Of a stretch of DNA of 64,000 nt, positions 1 through 8,521 are shown piece by piece. Source of the stretch: Rhodopirellula islandica (lineage in GTDB: Bacteria > Planctomycetota > Planctomycetia > Pirellulales > Pirellulaceae); contig NZ_LECT01000038.1 in the NCBI RefSeq assembly GCF_001027925.1, positions 62,001-126,000 on the forward strand, given 5' to 3'. The notes under the pieces were generated by a model, which saw nothing but the letters and a program-made list of their open reading frames with translations, was not told the DNA's origin and did no database searches. Numbering within the stretch: the first letter of the stretch is position 1; each line of letters begins with the position of its first letter. The position numbers were made by a program, and so were the translations under genes.

Positions 1-379
1 CCAGACTGCTGTAGCCCAGTCCATAGCCGCCGTAGCCGTATCCATAGGGATAGCCACTACCGATCGACAAACTCAAACCGGGACGAGAGTATCCGTACGA
101 CGAGCCAAAGTTGGAATGGTCACGGCCCGAGTATCCTGGACGACCGCTGTGTGAAACGCCGCCCCCGTGAACGCCGCCGCCACGAACGTGACCACCGCTG
201 ACGTGACCGCCACCCACGTGACCACCACCGCCCGGGGCTCCTCCTCCGTGGCCACCTCCCCCATGACCTCCTCCGCCACCACCTCCGCCGCGATGTTGAG
301 CCATGGCAACCGATGCCCCCGAGGCGTAAAGGATGAACACGGACGCGAACAAACCCTGTCGAAGGCTTTGCAAGAACAT
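1..379 (-). CDS. Gly/His-rich exported protein, C-terminus beyond left edge
   Basis: Reading the reverse strand from an ATG at 379 gives an open frame of 126 codons that continues past base 1, so the gene is partial. The first 28 or so residues look like a signal peptide (a hydrophobic stretch ending A-M-A-Q). Next come dense Gly/His repeats of the type GGGHGGGG and GGHVSGGHV to about residue 75, then a Gly/Tyr-rich stretch (GYPYGYGYGGYG). A GGAGA motif lies about six bases before the ATG, supporting this start. The His clusters could bind divalent metals or the protein could be a structural surface component, but no known family is recognised and function is not inferred further. The frame on the other strand is a shadow caused by GC-rich codons. 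Confidence 0.72.
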   Translation of the reverse strand, partial: MFLQSLRQGLFASVFILYASGASVAMAQHRGGGGGGGGHGGGGHGGGAPGGGGHVGGGHVSGGHVRGGGVHGGGVSHSGRPGYSGRDHSNFGSSYGYSRPGLSLSIGSGYPYGYGYGGYGLGYSSL

Positions 380-639
380 GGGAAGTCTCCTCTGCGAGTG
401 ACGCAGTGCAAATGGGATCGGTAACGCATCACCGGAAGATTGTCCGGACGGACCGTTAGCCGAAGTCGCCAGACACCCTGGATGCAGCAATCGGCTTTCC
501 AAGCCTGGACAACGCGTTGATCCAGTGCACATGACGTACCATTGCCGAAACAGCCGCTCAACTGAAAGACAGTGGCGAGTTTTCGTTCGAAACAACCTGT
601 TTTAGCTCACCGGACATCCGCTGGCCTTTGCCAAATCCG

Positions 640-800
640 CACACATTCGCCCCGGACGGGGCCGTCATCGATGTGCGGGCAGTCGTCTCGGGGCTTCCGC
701 CCCGAGCTACTGACGCCGGCCCCGTCCGGGGCGAACGTGCGCGAATGACTCCGGAGGAGTCCGCGTTGATAGCTCGGGGCGGAAGCCCCGAGATCGATTG
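640..800. repeat. Paired palindromic intergenic repeats
   Basis: The gap between the first two genes (380-831) contains no convincing gene. It holds two 20-base hairpins that are reverse complements of each other (687-706 and 773-792, core CTCGGGGC / GCCCCGAG) and two GC-rich palindromes, also in inverted orientation (648-663 and 718-733, core GCCCCGGACGGGGC). The arrangement looks like an inverted pair of REP-like units. They lie just downstream of the sulfatase gene, which ends at 832, so they could also act in termination or mRNA protection. Confidence 0.6.
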
Positions 801-831
801 TTTGCCCTGCCCTGCCCTTCGATCGCGGCGG

Positions 832-2787
832 CTATTTGACCGTGTGGTTGGTGCCGTTCAATTCGTTGAGAGCGCGGTTGATCACGCGGACGGTGTACTT
901 GCCATCGGCGTATAAGTTTTGCCTTGGCTGGAGTGCTTCTCGCATCGAATCGATCACCGGCAACGCTTTCTCATCGATCTCGTCGAGCACGATGGCAGCT
1001 TGCAGTCGCTCCCACTGCGCACCGTCCTCCAATGTCTCCGCCAGGACTGAGAGAGCCTTGTCCGTGGCTTCGGGATTGCCGGAATGGCAAAGCGCACGCG
1101 CCGCTGCGACTCGTACCGTCGCGGATTCGTCGGCAAGCCGTTCTTGCAGATCCATCAAATACGGCAGCCTGTCGATCTCGCCGCTAGCGAAAACGTTCCC
1201 GATCCCAGTCGCCCCCCAATAACGCACTGCAGAATCTCTGTCGTCGAGTGCGGCTCGCATTTCTGGAAGAACTGCAGGGCCCTCGGATGCCGCGAGAGCT
1301 GCTGCGGCAACACGATTCGCGAGCTCGCTGTCGTCCGATTGTCTCAGGACGGCATACTGACTCCCCAGATTGCTGGCGCGTTCGGCGAGGATCGGCTCTG
1401 GGATGAGCCCCAAGTCCTTGGTGCGGGTCACCCACTGCTCGTGCGCCGCACGCATGCGATGGAGCACCTCCGTGTGGTCAGAAGACGACGCGAGATCATG
1501 GAGCTCATGGGGGTCATTCTCGAGATCGTAAAGTTCTTCGGTGGGTTTCGTTCCGCGGAAGAAAGGCATGGCTGCTTGTGGCAACGTTCCGGCCTGCTCA
1601 GCCTCGCGAATCGACCGCATCGTCTGCCCTTTCTCGGGCGTGTTCATGTATTGAAAGTATGGCTTCAACGGTTCGTAATTGCGGATGTATTTGTATCGCT
1701 GATCACGCACCATTCGAATGATGTCGTAACGTTCGTCCATCCGGTCGCGAGCACCGTAAACGTAGTCTCGGTCGACGACCGCTAGCTTGCTCAAGGGACT
1801 GCTCAGGAACGGCTTGCCTTGCATGGGCTCTGGAACATCCAACCCCGCCAAATTCAAGACGGTGGGACCAAAGTCGATCGAGCTCACCAATCGATCATCA
1901 ACGACCCCGGCGACCTTGTCGCTGGATCGAAACTTGGCCGGGATGCGGATGACCAATGGGATGTGCGTGCCCGAGTCGTAAAGCCAACGCTTCGCTCGTG
2001 GGAGCCCAACGCCATGATCGGACCAGAAGAACACGATGGTGTCTTCGTCCAACCCGTCGGCATGGAGCTGGTCAAGCAACCCGCCCACCCAATGATCGAG
2101 CGCCGTGATCAGTTCGTAGTTTCGCTTCCAGTCTTCACGAACGGCTGGCGTGTCCGGATAGTACGGCGGGAACGTCGAGAGCTCGGAAGCGTCTTGCCGC
2201 TCACTTTCGGAAAGGCCTTTGGTGACGGACTTGTATTTCGAATCATTCTCGATTCCAGATTCGTGGCAGCCCGTGAAGTTGAAGACAGCAAAAAAGGGCG
2301 TTTCGTGATCCGGTCGATCCCGCCAGTGGGCCTTGTTGGACGATTGGTCCCAAGAACCTTTCGGGGTCGCGAACTGATAATCCTGCTTGGAGTTGTTGGT
2401 GCAGAAGTATCCCGACTCACGCAAATAAGTTGAAAACGGCTGGATGCTCTTTGGAAGTTTCGCTTGGCAACGCATGTGCTGCGTCCCAAGCGTCGTTTGG
2501 TACATCCCAGTGATGATCCCGCTGCGACACGGGGCACAAACACCGGCCGTGGTGAACGCGTTGGAGTATCGAATCCCTTCCTTGGCAAGCTGATCGATGC
2601 GCGGTGTGATGGCATGCGGATCACCATAGCAACCGATGTGGGGACTGATGTCTTCTGCGGAAAGCCAGAGGATGTTGGGCCGGTCTCCCGCTTCAACCGT
2701 CTGAAACAAGGCCGTTGCGGTCAACAAAAATGCGACCAGGATCGGCACACGTGCGTCTTGGGTTCGTCGGATGGCTACCTGCCACAT
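832..2787 (-). CDS. Sulfatase with C-terminal HEAT-like repeats
   Basis: A 651-residue exported sulfatase of the formylglycine-dependent class, expected to remove sulfate esters or N-sulfate from polysaccharides. A hydrophobic signal segment spans about residues 12-33. The metal region reads NILWLSAEDISPH, with Glu-Asp in place of the usual Asp-Asp. The maturation motif is C84-A-P-C-R88 followed by SGIITG, and Cys84 would become formylglycine. A second metal pair lies in FWSDHGVGLP. After about residue 480 the chain becomes Ala/Arg/Asp-rich helical repeats resembling HEAT units, an appendage seen in planctomycete sulfatases. The family resembles N-sulfoglucosamine sulfohydrolases more than arylsulfatases, but substrate cannot be assigned. 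The ATG start at 2787 is followed directly by the signal segment. Confidence 0.9.
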   Translation of the reverse strand: MWQVAIRRTQDARVPILVAFLLTATALFQTVEAGDRPNILWLSAEDISPHIGCYGDPHAITPRIDQLAKEGIRYSNAFTTAGVCAPCRSGIITGMYQTTLGTQHMRCQAKLPKSIQPFSTYLRESGYFCTNNSKQDYQFATPKGSWDQSSNKAHWRDRPDHETPFFAVFNFTGCHESGIENDSKYKSVTKGLSESERQDASELSTFPPYYPDTPAVREDWKRNYELITALDHWVGGLLDQLHADGLDEDTIVFFWSDHGVGLPRAKRWLYDSGTHIPLVIRIPAKFRSSDKVAGVVDDRLVSSIDFGPTVLNLAGLDVPEPMQGKPFLSSPLSKLAVVDRDYVYGARDRMDERYDIIRMVRDQRYKYIRNYEPLKPYFQYMNTPEKGQTMRSIREAEQAGTLPQAAMPFFRGTKPTEELYDLENDPHELHDLASSSDHTEVLHRMRAAHEQWVTRTKDLGLIPEPILAERASNLGSQYAVLRQSDDSELANRVAAAALAASEGPAVLPEMRAALDDRDSAVRYWGATGIGNVFASGEIDRLPYLMDLQERLADESATVRVAAARALCHSGNPEATDKALSVLAETLEDGAQWERLQAAIVLDEIDEKALPVIDSMREALQPRQNLYADGKYTVRVINRALNELNGTNHTVK

Positions 2788-2860
2788 GGAGTTGGCTCTT
2801 TATCTTGGAGGTCGTGCAGTTTGTTGATGCAGTTATTATCACTGCTTTCGCGCACCGTCC

Positions 2861-3015
2861 CTCTCCCGAAACGAAGTTTGGGGGGAGGTCGAGCGACGCC
2901 GTTCAGGCGTACGCGAGGGAGGGGACCGGGCATGGGAGGTGGCGCGCGTTGCCCTCCCCCGGGAAATCTCGCTGAACGCTCGTTTCCCGCCCCCTCCCGC
3001 TGCGCGGGCGGGGTT
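2861..3015. repeat. Intergenic repeat family E, uninterrupted copy
   Basis: The 357-base gap upstream of the sulfatase contains no gene. It holds a roughly 155-base GC-rich repeat beginning CTCTCCCGAAACGAAGTTT and ending in a CCCCTCCCGC...GCGGGCGGGG palindrome. A second copy lies at 17524-18010, where it is split by another element. This copy shows the undisturbed arrangement around the junction. Confidence 0.75.
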
Positions 3016-3144
3016 TGCAAGACGTCACGAACACAGCACTTAAAAACGGCACGACCTCCTTGGAGGGAGGGAATGCGGGTCTCTGCATCGTAACTACAGC
3101 GGCGTCCTCAGGCGAGCGAGTGGAAGCGTTCGAATCGCGAAAGA

Positions 3145-4419
3145 TCATCCCGAGAAGAAAACGCTGACGAGGCTACGCAATCCAAGAACGGTGACGACGA
3201 CAACCGTTAGCACGCCGAGCGTGTTGGCGATCCAGTGATTGCGGTGCTTGCCGAGCAACGCCGCGTTGTTCATGACCGCGAGCAAGAAAATGGCCAGCAG
3301 AGGCAGCAGCAATCCGTTGGCGACTTGAGCAAACGTGATGATGTCCGTGGGCTTGGAACCGCTGGCAGCGAACGAAATGCCAAACACAATCACGGTGGTG
3401 AAGACCGTTCGCAGCCGCCAGTCTTTCAGATCGATGGGCCAGCCAAAACAACCGGCAGCGGCGTAGGCGGCGGCCAGCGGCGCGGTGATGGTGCTGGTCA
3501 ACCCCGCGGCGAACAGCCCCACACCGAACAGCCAGCGTGCATGGTTGCCAAGCAGCGGTTCGAGTTGTCGGGCGGCGTCGGCAAGGTTCGTGAATCCGGC
3601 GTCACTCCTAAAGAAAGCGGCGGCAGCCGTGGCCATCACGGCGGCGGTCACCAACCCGCCCAAGCCCACGCTGAGGATCGTGTCGCCGCGGCTTTCCTGG
3701 ATCGCCTCGCGAACGGTTTCGTCGCTGACGGATTCGGTCTTGTCGCTGGACCATTTCTCGGCCGATGCGGTGGCGTGAAGAAACAGGTTGTAGGGCACGA
3801 CCGTCGTGCCGATGATCGCCAAGACTTCTTTCAATCCGCCTTCCGGGATGGTCGGTTTGATCCAACCCATTGCGAACGATCGCCAGTCGATTGGAACACT
3901 GAACGCGGTCAACAAAAACACGCTGCTCATCGTCACCACCAACGCAACCAAAATCCGCTGAAGCGATCGGTAGTGACCGATCATCAAGATGCCCCATGCT
4001 GCGAAGCCGATCGCAATCGACACCACAGTTTGTTGCTGCGTTCCCGTTGCGGCTGAAACGCCCACAGCGGCGCCGGCGATATTGCCCGCTTGGTAAGCAG
4101 CGTTTCCGATGATGATTGCCGAGACGACCAGCACAATGGCCAATCCTCGGGCGAACGCATTGGGGATGGTTGGACGGATCGCCTCTCCCAAACCACGCCC
4201 GGTGACGATCCCCAGTCGCGACGCCATTTCTTGAAAGACGATCGTTGCGATCACAGAGAAACCCACCGCCCACAACAGCGTGTGGCCAAAGTTGGCACCT
4301 GCGGTCGTGGCTTTGGTGACGGTCCCCGGCCCGATGAAGGCTGCCGTGACGAGCAAGCCGGGACCGAAACGACGAAAGAACTTGGGAAGTTTCATGCCCG
4401 TTAAGGTAACGAATGACAT
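3145..4419 (-). CDS. NRAMP-fold membrane transporter with atypical metal site
   Basis: A 424-residue integral membrane protein with about eleven hydrophobic segments, aligning along its length with the NRAMP / MntH family (for example RLGIVTGRGLGE after TM2). The two signature loops are changed. The TM1 motif Asp-Pro-Gly-Asn reads Gly30-Pro-Gly-Thr33, and the TM6 motif Met-Pro-His reads Val208-Pro-Tyr210 within GTTVVPYNLFLH. In characterised family members the Asp, Asn and Met coordinate Mn2+ or Fe2+, so classical transition-metal transport is doubtful. It may carry another ion or act otherwise. Two ATG starts are possible (4419 or 4395). It appears to be transcribed alone. Confidence 0.85.
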   Translation of the reverse strand: MSFVTLTGMKLPKFFRRFGPGLLVTAAFIGPGTVTKATTAGANFGHTLLWAVGFSVIATIVFQEMASRLGIVTGRGLGEAIRPTIPNAFARGLAIVLVVSAIIIGNAAYQAGNIAGAAVGVSAATGTQQQTVVSIAIGFAAWGILMIGHYRSLQRILVALVVTMSSVFLLTAFSVPIDWRSFAMGWIKPTIPEGGLKEVLAIIGTTVVPYNLFLHATASAEKWSSDKTESVSDETVREAIQESRGDTILSVGLGGLVTAAVMATAAAAFFRSDAGFTNLADAARQLEPLLGNHARWLFGVGLFAAGLTSTITAPLAAAYAAAGCFGWPIDLKDWRLRTVFTTVIVFGISFAASGSKPTDIITFAQVANGLLLPLLAIFLLAVMNNAALLGKHRNHWIANTLGVLTVVVVTVLGLRSLVSVFFSG

Positions 4420-4651
4420 CGAACACGTCCCAAGGCATCCGCCATCTTGGTGACGTCATTTGAGGGGTTCACATCGCTCAAACCGCCGGCTGCCAATGGT
4501 CACGCTCCTCAGCAGTGAGGCGAGCGGTTTCTATGGCCAGTAGCAGTTATCGCGTTCTTTGCCCAATCGCGCGCGCCAGTCCTGTACACTACCCAGCCTT
4601 GTCTTGCATGCCTTTCGGCGTGTCCCGTTGCCGCCAACAGGAAGTGGGTGC

Positions 4652-6544
4652 ATGGTTCCCGATCAAATCCAAGGGACCGCGGTCGGTTCGTTTCACGATC
4701 GACTCAGTGGCTTGAAACTTGCGAACGTTGTTTGCATGCTTTTGGTCGGCATGCTGTCGCCGTTCGTCTCCAATCCAGGATTGGCTCAAGACACTTCGCA
4801 CACCGGCGTGCTGAAAGGTCTCGACCTAGACGGTCGCTTGATTCGATTGGGACAGTCCAACGACACCAACGCCGTCGCGGTCGTCTTCTTGTCCACGCAT
4901 TGTCCGATCAGCAACGGTTATCTGCCGTTGCTCAATGACTACGCATCGGAATACGGCGGACAAGGCATTGAATTGGTCGGTGTGATTTCCGATCCGTCGG
5001 TGACACGTTCGGATGCGAAAAAGCATAGCGTCGATTACCGAGTTGAGTTCCCGGTGCTGTTCGACGGCTCAGGCGAATTGCGTTTGGCTCTTTCGCCGAC
5101 CCACACGCCCCAAGCGATGTTGATTCGGCCGAACGGCAAGATGCTTTACAACGGTGCGATTGACGACCGGCATGTTCAAGTCGGCCGCAAGAAAGATCAC
5201 GCCGCCAAACCCTATTTGCGAGATGCGATCCGCGCAGTCATCGCTCGACGTCCGGTGGATGTGCCAAAAACCAAACCCATCGGTTGCCTGCTGGAGGATC
5301 CGCCAAACAAAGCGATCGAAGGCGAGGTGACTTACGCACGCGATGTTGCGCCGGTGATCCAAGCGAACTGCGCGGGGTGTCATTGTCGAAACGGATCGGC
5401 TCCGTTTCCGTTGTTGAGTTACAACGACGTCAGCGGCCATGCCAATCAAATTTTGGAAGTGACCCATTCGCGTTTCATGCCGCCATGGAAACCGGCCGCC
5501 GGGTTCCTGCGTTTCCAAGACGAACTGCGATTGACCAATCACGAAATGTCTCTGTTGAACGTTTGGGTTCGCGATGGCAAACCGGCAGGCGACCCAAAGG
5601 ATCTTCCGGCCCCTGTTCCGCCATCGAGTGGTTGGCCACTGGGTGAACCGGATTTGATTCTGGAAATGAACGAAACGTTCTCGATCCCATCCAGCGGCCC
5701 TGACCTTCGCCAGTACTTCGTCATCCCAACCGGTTTGAAGCAACACCGGTTGGTCAACGCGATCGATTTTCATCCGGGGACGCCTCAGTCCGTTCACCAC
5801 GCCAGTTTCTTCCTGGACACCAAAAGAAAGGGGCGGCGACTGGACCAATCGGATCCAGCGCCGGGGTACTCCAGCTTTGGCGGGCCGCGCTTTGAACCCG
5901 AAGGCACGCTGAGCAGTTGGTTTCCGGGAATGAGCCCCCGACGATTGCCCGAGGGGATGGGACGTTTTGTGCCAAAGGACAGCGACATCGTGGCGGAAAT
6001 CCACTACGTCACGACCGGCAAACCACATCAAGACAAGTCGAAGATCGGGATTTACTTCGCCCCGTCGTCGGCCAAGAAGATCGTCACCGAAGTCCAGGTC
6101 GGCAACAAACGAATCCGTATCCCGCCGGGCGAAAGTCATCATTTGCAACGCGCGACGTACACGTTGCCCGTGGACACAGTGCTGCTGGACACGGTGCCAC
6201 ACATGCACATTTTTGGCCGCGAAATGAAAGTCTGGTCGAAGTCACCCGATGGCGAGACCAAGCCGTTGTTGTGGATCAAAGATTGGGATTTCAATTGGCA
6301 AGGCAAGTATTCGTTTGCCGAACCCGTGCGTTTGAAAAAGGGAACGATCCTTCACGTGGACGCTTGGTATGACAATTCAGCCAACAACCCGCTGAACCCG
6401 AACTCGCCGCCCAAGCCGGTGTCCTGGGGCGCCGACTCCACCGATGAAATGTTGATCTGTCATTTCCAATGCACCTGCGAGACGATGGGTGAACTGAACG
6501 AATTGATTCGGCACCAAAAGAAACACATCGCCGATCGACAATAG
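4652..6544 (+). CDS. Redoxin - c-type haem - Cu type II monooxygenase chimera
   Basis: A 630-residue exported multidomain protein. A hydrophobic signal segment covers about residues 22-45. A thioredoxin-like redoxin domain follows (about 50-200) with a single active-site Cys84 (HCPISN, so CxxN rather than CxxC). A short haem-binding segment contains C240-A-G-C-H244. The C-terminal 270 residues resemble the copper type II ascorbate-dependent monooxygenase fold: His382-His383 (SVHHASFF) and His451 (EIHY) match the CuH ligands, while His517 and His519 (PHMHIFG) with Met600 (TDEML) match the CuM ligands. All copper ligands therefore seem present. The ATG at 4652 was chosen because AGGAAG lies seven bases before it and the signal segment follows. 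Substrate is unknown. Confidence 0.85.
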   Translation: MVPDQIQGTAVGSFHDRLSGLKLANVVCMLLVGMLSPFVSNPGLAQDTSHTGVLKGLDLDGRLIRLGQSNDTNAVAVVFLSTHCPISNGYLPLLNDYASEYGGQGIELVGVISDPSVTRSDAKKHSVDYRVEFPVLFDGSGELRLALSPTHTPQAMLIRPNGKMLYNGAIDDRHVQVGRKKDHAAKPYLRDAIRAVIARRPVDVPKTKPIGCLLEDPPNKAIEGEVTYARDVAPVIQANCAGCHCRNGSAPFPLLSYNDVSGHANQILEVTHSRFMPPWKPAAGFLRFQDELRLTNHEMSLLNVWVRDGKPAGDPKDLPAPVPPSSGWPLGEPDLILEMNETFSIPSSGPDLRQYFVIPTGLKQHRLVNAIDFHPGTPQSVHHASFFLDTKRKGRRLDQSDPAPGYSSFGGPRFEPEGTLSSWFPGMSPRRLPEGMGRFVPKDSDIVAEIHYVTTGKPHQDKSKIGIYFAPSSAKKIVTEVQVGNKRIRIPPGESHHLQRATYTLPVDTVLLDTVPHMHIFGREMKVWSKSPDGETKPLLWIKDWDFNWQGKYSFAEPVRLKKGTILHVDAWYDNSANNPLNPNSPPKPVSWGADSTDEMLICHFQCTCETMGELNELIRHQKKHIADRQ

Positions 6545-6570
6545 TCGGCCGGACAGAGATTCGCCCCGGC

Positions 6571-6697
6571 TTTCAGCAGGTCGGCAGGAATGATCGGGCA
6601 CAACCACATGAGCCGCCAGGGCGTTCGCCTGGACTGCGAAATGGTTGGTGTTGTGGAACGCATTCGTTTGCACAAGTTTTCATCCCGGTAGGGATGT
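6571..6697. repeat. Family A repeat, left part, continuing into family B
   Basis: Begins CAGCAGGTCGGCAGGAATGATCGGGCA, which matches the left arm of the family A palindromic elements at 33211, 52461 and 54033. After GGGCGTTCG it switches at about 6629 into the left end of the family B element (CTGGACTGCGAAATG), which runs to CATCCCGGTAGGGATG. The right arm of family A is not found here, so this copy is truncated or rearranged by the later insertion of the 6681-6877 element. Confidence 0.65.
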
Positions 6698-6877
6698 CAG
6701 ATGGTAGCCGTCGGTAAGCGACAGCGCCACCGATGGACATGCAGCCCCCACGCCACCACTCTCCATCCCGGCGTGGCCATTGGCCACGCCGGGATGGAGA
6801 TTTTTTTGGGTCTCGTTTTCCGGGGGTACGCTGCTTCGCAGCAACCCCGGCTACCATCTGACATCCCTACCGGGATG
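6681..6877. mobile_element. Miniature element with perfect 30-base inverted ends
   Basis: Bases 6681-6710 and 6848-6877 are perfect reverse complements over 30 bases (outer end CATCCCGGTAGGGATG, inner end TCAGATGGTAGCCG). The 137 bases between them have no coding capacity and contain a strong 18-base-pair hairpin. The outer 16 bases also occur once, uninterrupted, in the related sequence near 52700, where the flank continues GAAGAAAGAC just as it does to the right of 6877. This suggests insertion at that palindrome. No transposase is present, so it would be non-autonomous. Confidence 0.65.
6761..6807 (+). terminator. Strong rho-independent terminator-like hairpin
   Basis: A perfect 18-base-pair stem (6761-6778 with 6782-6799, core CCCGGCGTGGCC) with an ATT loop is followed by seven T residues (6801-6807). 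It sits 217 bases after the monooxygenase stop and upstream of nadD, and so could separate the two genes. It is carried inside the 6681-6877 repeat element, so its termination role may be incidental. Confidence 0.7.
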
Positions 6878-6950
6878 AAGAAAGACAAACGAACCATGAG
6901 CGAAGTTATGCTTGCGTCGATTCAAGCAAGAAACCATTGAAGGTCATTCC

Positions 6951-7595
6951 GTGTCAGCATTTGAAACCACCCCTCCATCAAATCACGGGATCGGAATCCT
7001 GGGTGGGTCTTTCGACCCGCTTCATGTCGGGCATCTTTGGATGGCCGAATCGGCACTGGAACAATTGCCGATTGAACATGTGCGTTGGATCCCGACGGCA
7101 ACCAGCCCGCTCAAACCCCACGGGCCGGTGGCCAGCAACGAACACCGTCTGCAAATGCTGCGATTGGCACTCAGTGGCCAATCCGGGCACGTCATCGACG
7201 ACTGGGAACTCCGGCAAGACAGCGTCAGCTACACCCTGCTGACCCTGGAACATTTGCAAGAACAATTTCCAGACCGCCAGCTGCATCTGATCATCGGGGC
7301 CGATTCGTTGGCCTCGTTCGATCGTTGGCGAGAACCCGAGCAAATCCTAAAACGGTGCCACCTGGCCGTGATCGCTCGCGGCGGCGACCCTCCACCGGAC
7401 TACTCGATCCTGGACGGCATGACTGACGAAACGCAAATTCGAAGGATTCGCGAGTCGCAGATCCAGATGCCCCAGATCGAAATCAGCAGCAGCGACCTTC
7501 GGAATCGCATCGCAACCGGACGGAGTATCCGGTTCCGCGTGCCACACCCGGTCGCGACGTTGATCGACAATGAAAAGATGTACCGGGTACGATAG
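6951..7595 (+). CDS. nadD: Nicotinate-nucleotide adenylyltransferase
   Basis: A 214-residue cytoplasmic enzyme that joins nicotinate mononucleotide and ATP to deamido-NAD in NAD biosynthesis. The N-terminus carries the nucleotidyltransferase signature GGSFDPLHVGHLW, and the C-terminus has SSSDLRNRI and a final IDNEKMYRVR. Length is normal for NadD. GTG at 6951 is preferred because GAAGG lies seven bases upstream; a TTG 39 bases earlier is possible but lies close to repeat DNA. The last 26 codons are echoed, diverged but in frame, at 8292-8369 beyond the next gene, suggesting recombination at this locus. Confidence 0.95.
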   Translation: MSAFETTPPSNHGIGILGGSFDPLHVGHLWMAESALEQLPIEHVRWIPTATSPLKPHGPVASNEHRLQMLRLALSGQSGHVIDDWELRQDSVSYTLLTLEHLQEQFPDRQLHLIIGADSLASFDRWREPEQILKRCHLAVIARGGDPPPDYSILDGMTDETQIRRIRESQIQMPQIEISSSDLRNRIATGRSIRFRVPHPVATLIDNEKMYRVR

Positions 7596-7639
7596 CAAAG
7601 TTGCCTGCGATTCCCCGCGTGTCGAAACTGAGATCTGCT

Positions 7640-8233
7640 ATGTCGACCAATCCGTTCCCACTGCTGTCCGAACAGGAATACCTTGACCAAGAACGAAAGG
7701 CTTCGTTCAAGAGCGAGTACTTCGGCGGCGAAACCTTTGCAATGGGCGGCGCGAAGCGAGCACACAACTTGATCGTGACAAACCTAATCCGAGTTCTAAG
7801 CAACGCGCTGCTCGATGGTCCCTGCGAAGTTTACCCCAGCGACATGCGGGTCCAGATTGAAGCCACTGGTTTGTACACCTACCCCGATGTGGTCGTAGCT
7901 TGCGACGAACCCAAATTTCGCGACGACCAACTGGACACCCTGCAAAATCCGACTCTGTTGATCGAAGTCGCTTCGGAAAGCACAGAGGCTTACGATCGAG
8001 GCACCAAGTCGAGACACTACCGACGCATTCCATCTTTGAAAGGATACGTGCTCGTCGCGCAAGATCGACCAGCGGTTGAATCATTCACCCGTGGAGACGA
8101 CCACACATGGACGCTTCGTGAAGCGGGGGGACTGGAGAACGAATTGCGGATCGACGCCTTGAAGCTGAACCTGTCGATGGCAGAAATTTATCACCGGGTC
8201 CAGTTCGATCGCCCCGATCCGTTGGTGAAATGA
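7640..8233 (+). CDS. Uma2-family PD-(D/E)XK nuclease-like protein
   Basis: A 197-residue protein of the Uma2 / DUF820 family, which is widespread and multicopy in cyanobacteria and planctomycetes. Visible nuclease-fold elements are the Asp of TYPDVVVA, the Glu of LLIEVASEST and the following Lys/Arg-rich GTKSRHYRRI segment, then KGYVLVAQD. It starts at ATG 7640, 44 bases after nadD. It is flanked by a complete nadD on the left and a relic nadD tail on the right, which suggests it arrived as part of a recombined segment. Whether it cuts DNA is not established from sequence. Confidence 0.88.
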   Translation: MSTNPFPLLSEQEYLDQERKASFKSEYFGGETFAMGGAKRAHNLIVTNLIRVLSNALLDGPCEVYPSDMRVQIEATGLYTYPDVVVACDEPKFRDDQLDTLQNPTLLIEVASESTEAYDRGTKSRHYRRIPSLKGYVLVAQDRPAVESFTRGDDHTWTLREAGGLENELRIDALKLNLSMAEIYHRVQFDRPDPLVK

Positions 8234-8291
8234 CTCAGAGCTCAAAGCGACCCTCGCCAGCGAGTCTGCCCCTCACCAGCGAGTCTGCTCT

Positions 8292-8369
8292 GGACGGAGC
8301 ATCCGTTTTCAGGTCCCGCACCCTGTGAGGACACTGATCGACCAAGAAAAGCTTTATCAGGCAGAATAG
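8292..8369 (+). pseudogene. Relic 3' end of a second nadD
   Basis: This 78-base segment aligns without gaps to the last 78 bases of nadD (7518-7595). By my count 56 of 78 bases and 18 of 25 residues are identical, and both end in TAG. It reads GRSIRFQVPHPVRTLIDQEK then LYQAE. The differences are spread over third codon positions and conservative changes, so it looks like the tail of a homologous nadD from a different lineage rather than a recent copy. The 5' part is missing. Just upstream are two copies of CCAGCGAGTCTGC. The rest of the 8234-8521 gap has no gene. Confidence 0.8.
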
Positions 8370-8521
8370 GCAAAAGGGATTGCGTGGAAACGCCGATCTC
8401 GGCACACTGTGTGGCCCGCGATCGCAACCTTTTTGCGTTCACGGGACCCATTGGCGAGCCGGAGACATTGGTTTTCCGGCCGAATCAGTCCATTCGCCTT
8501 CGATTTCCTTCGAAAAGCTTC

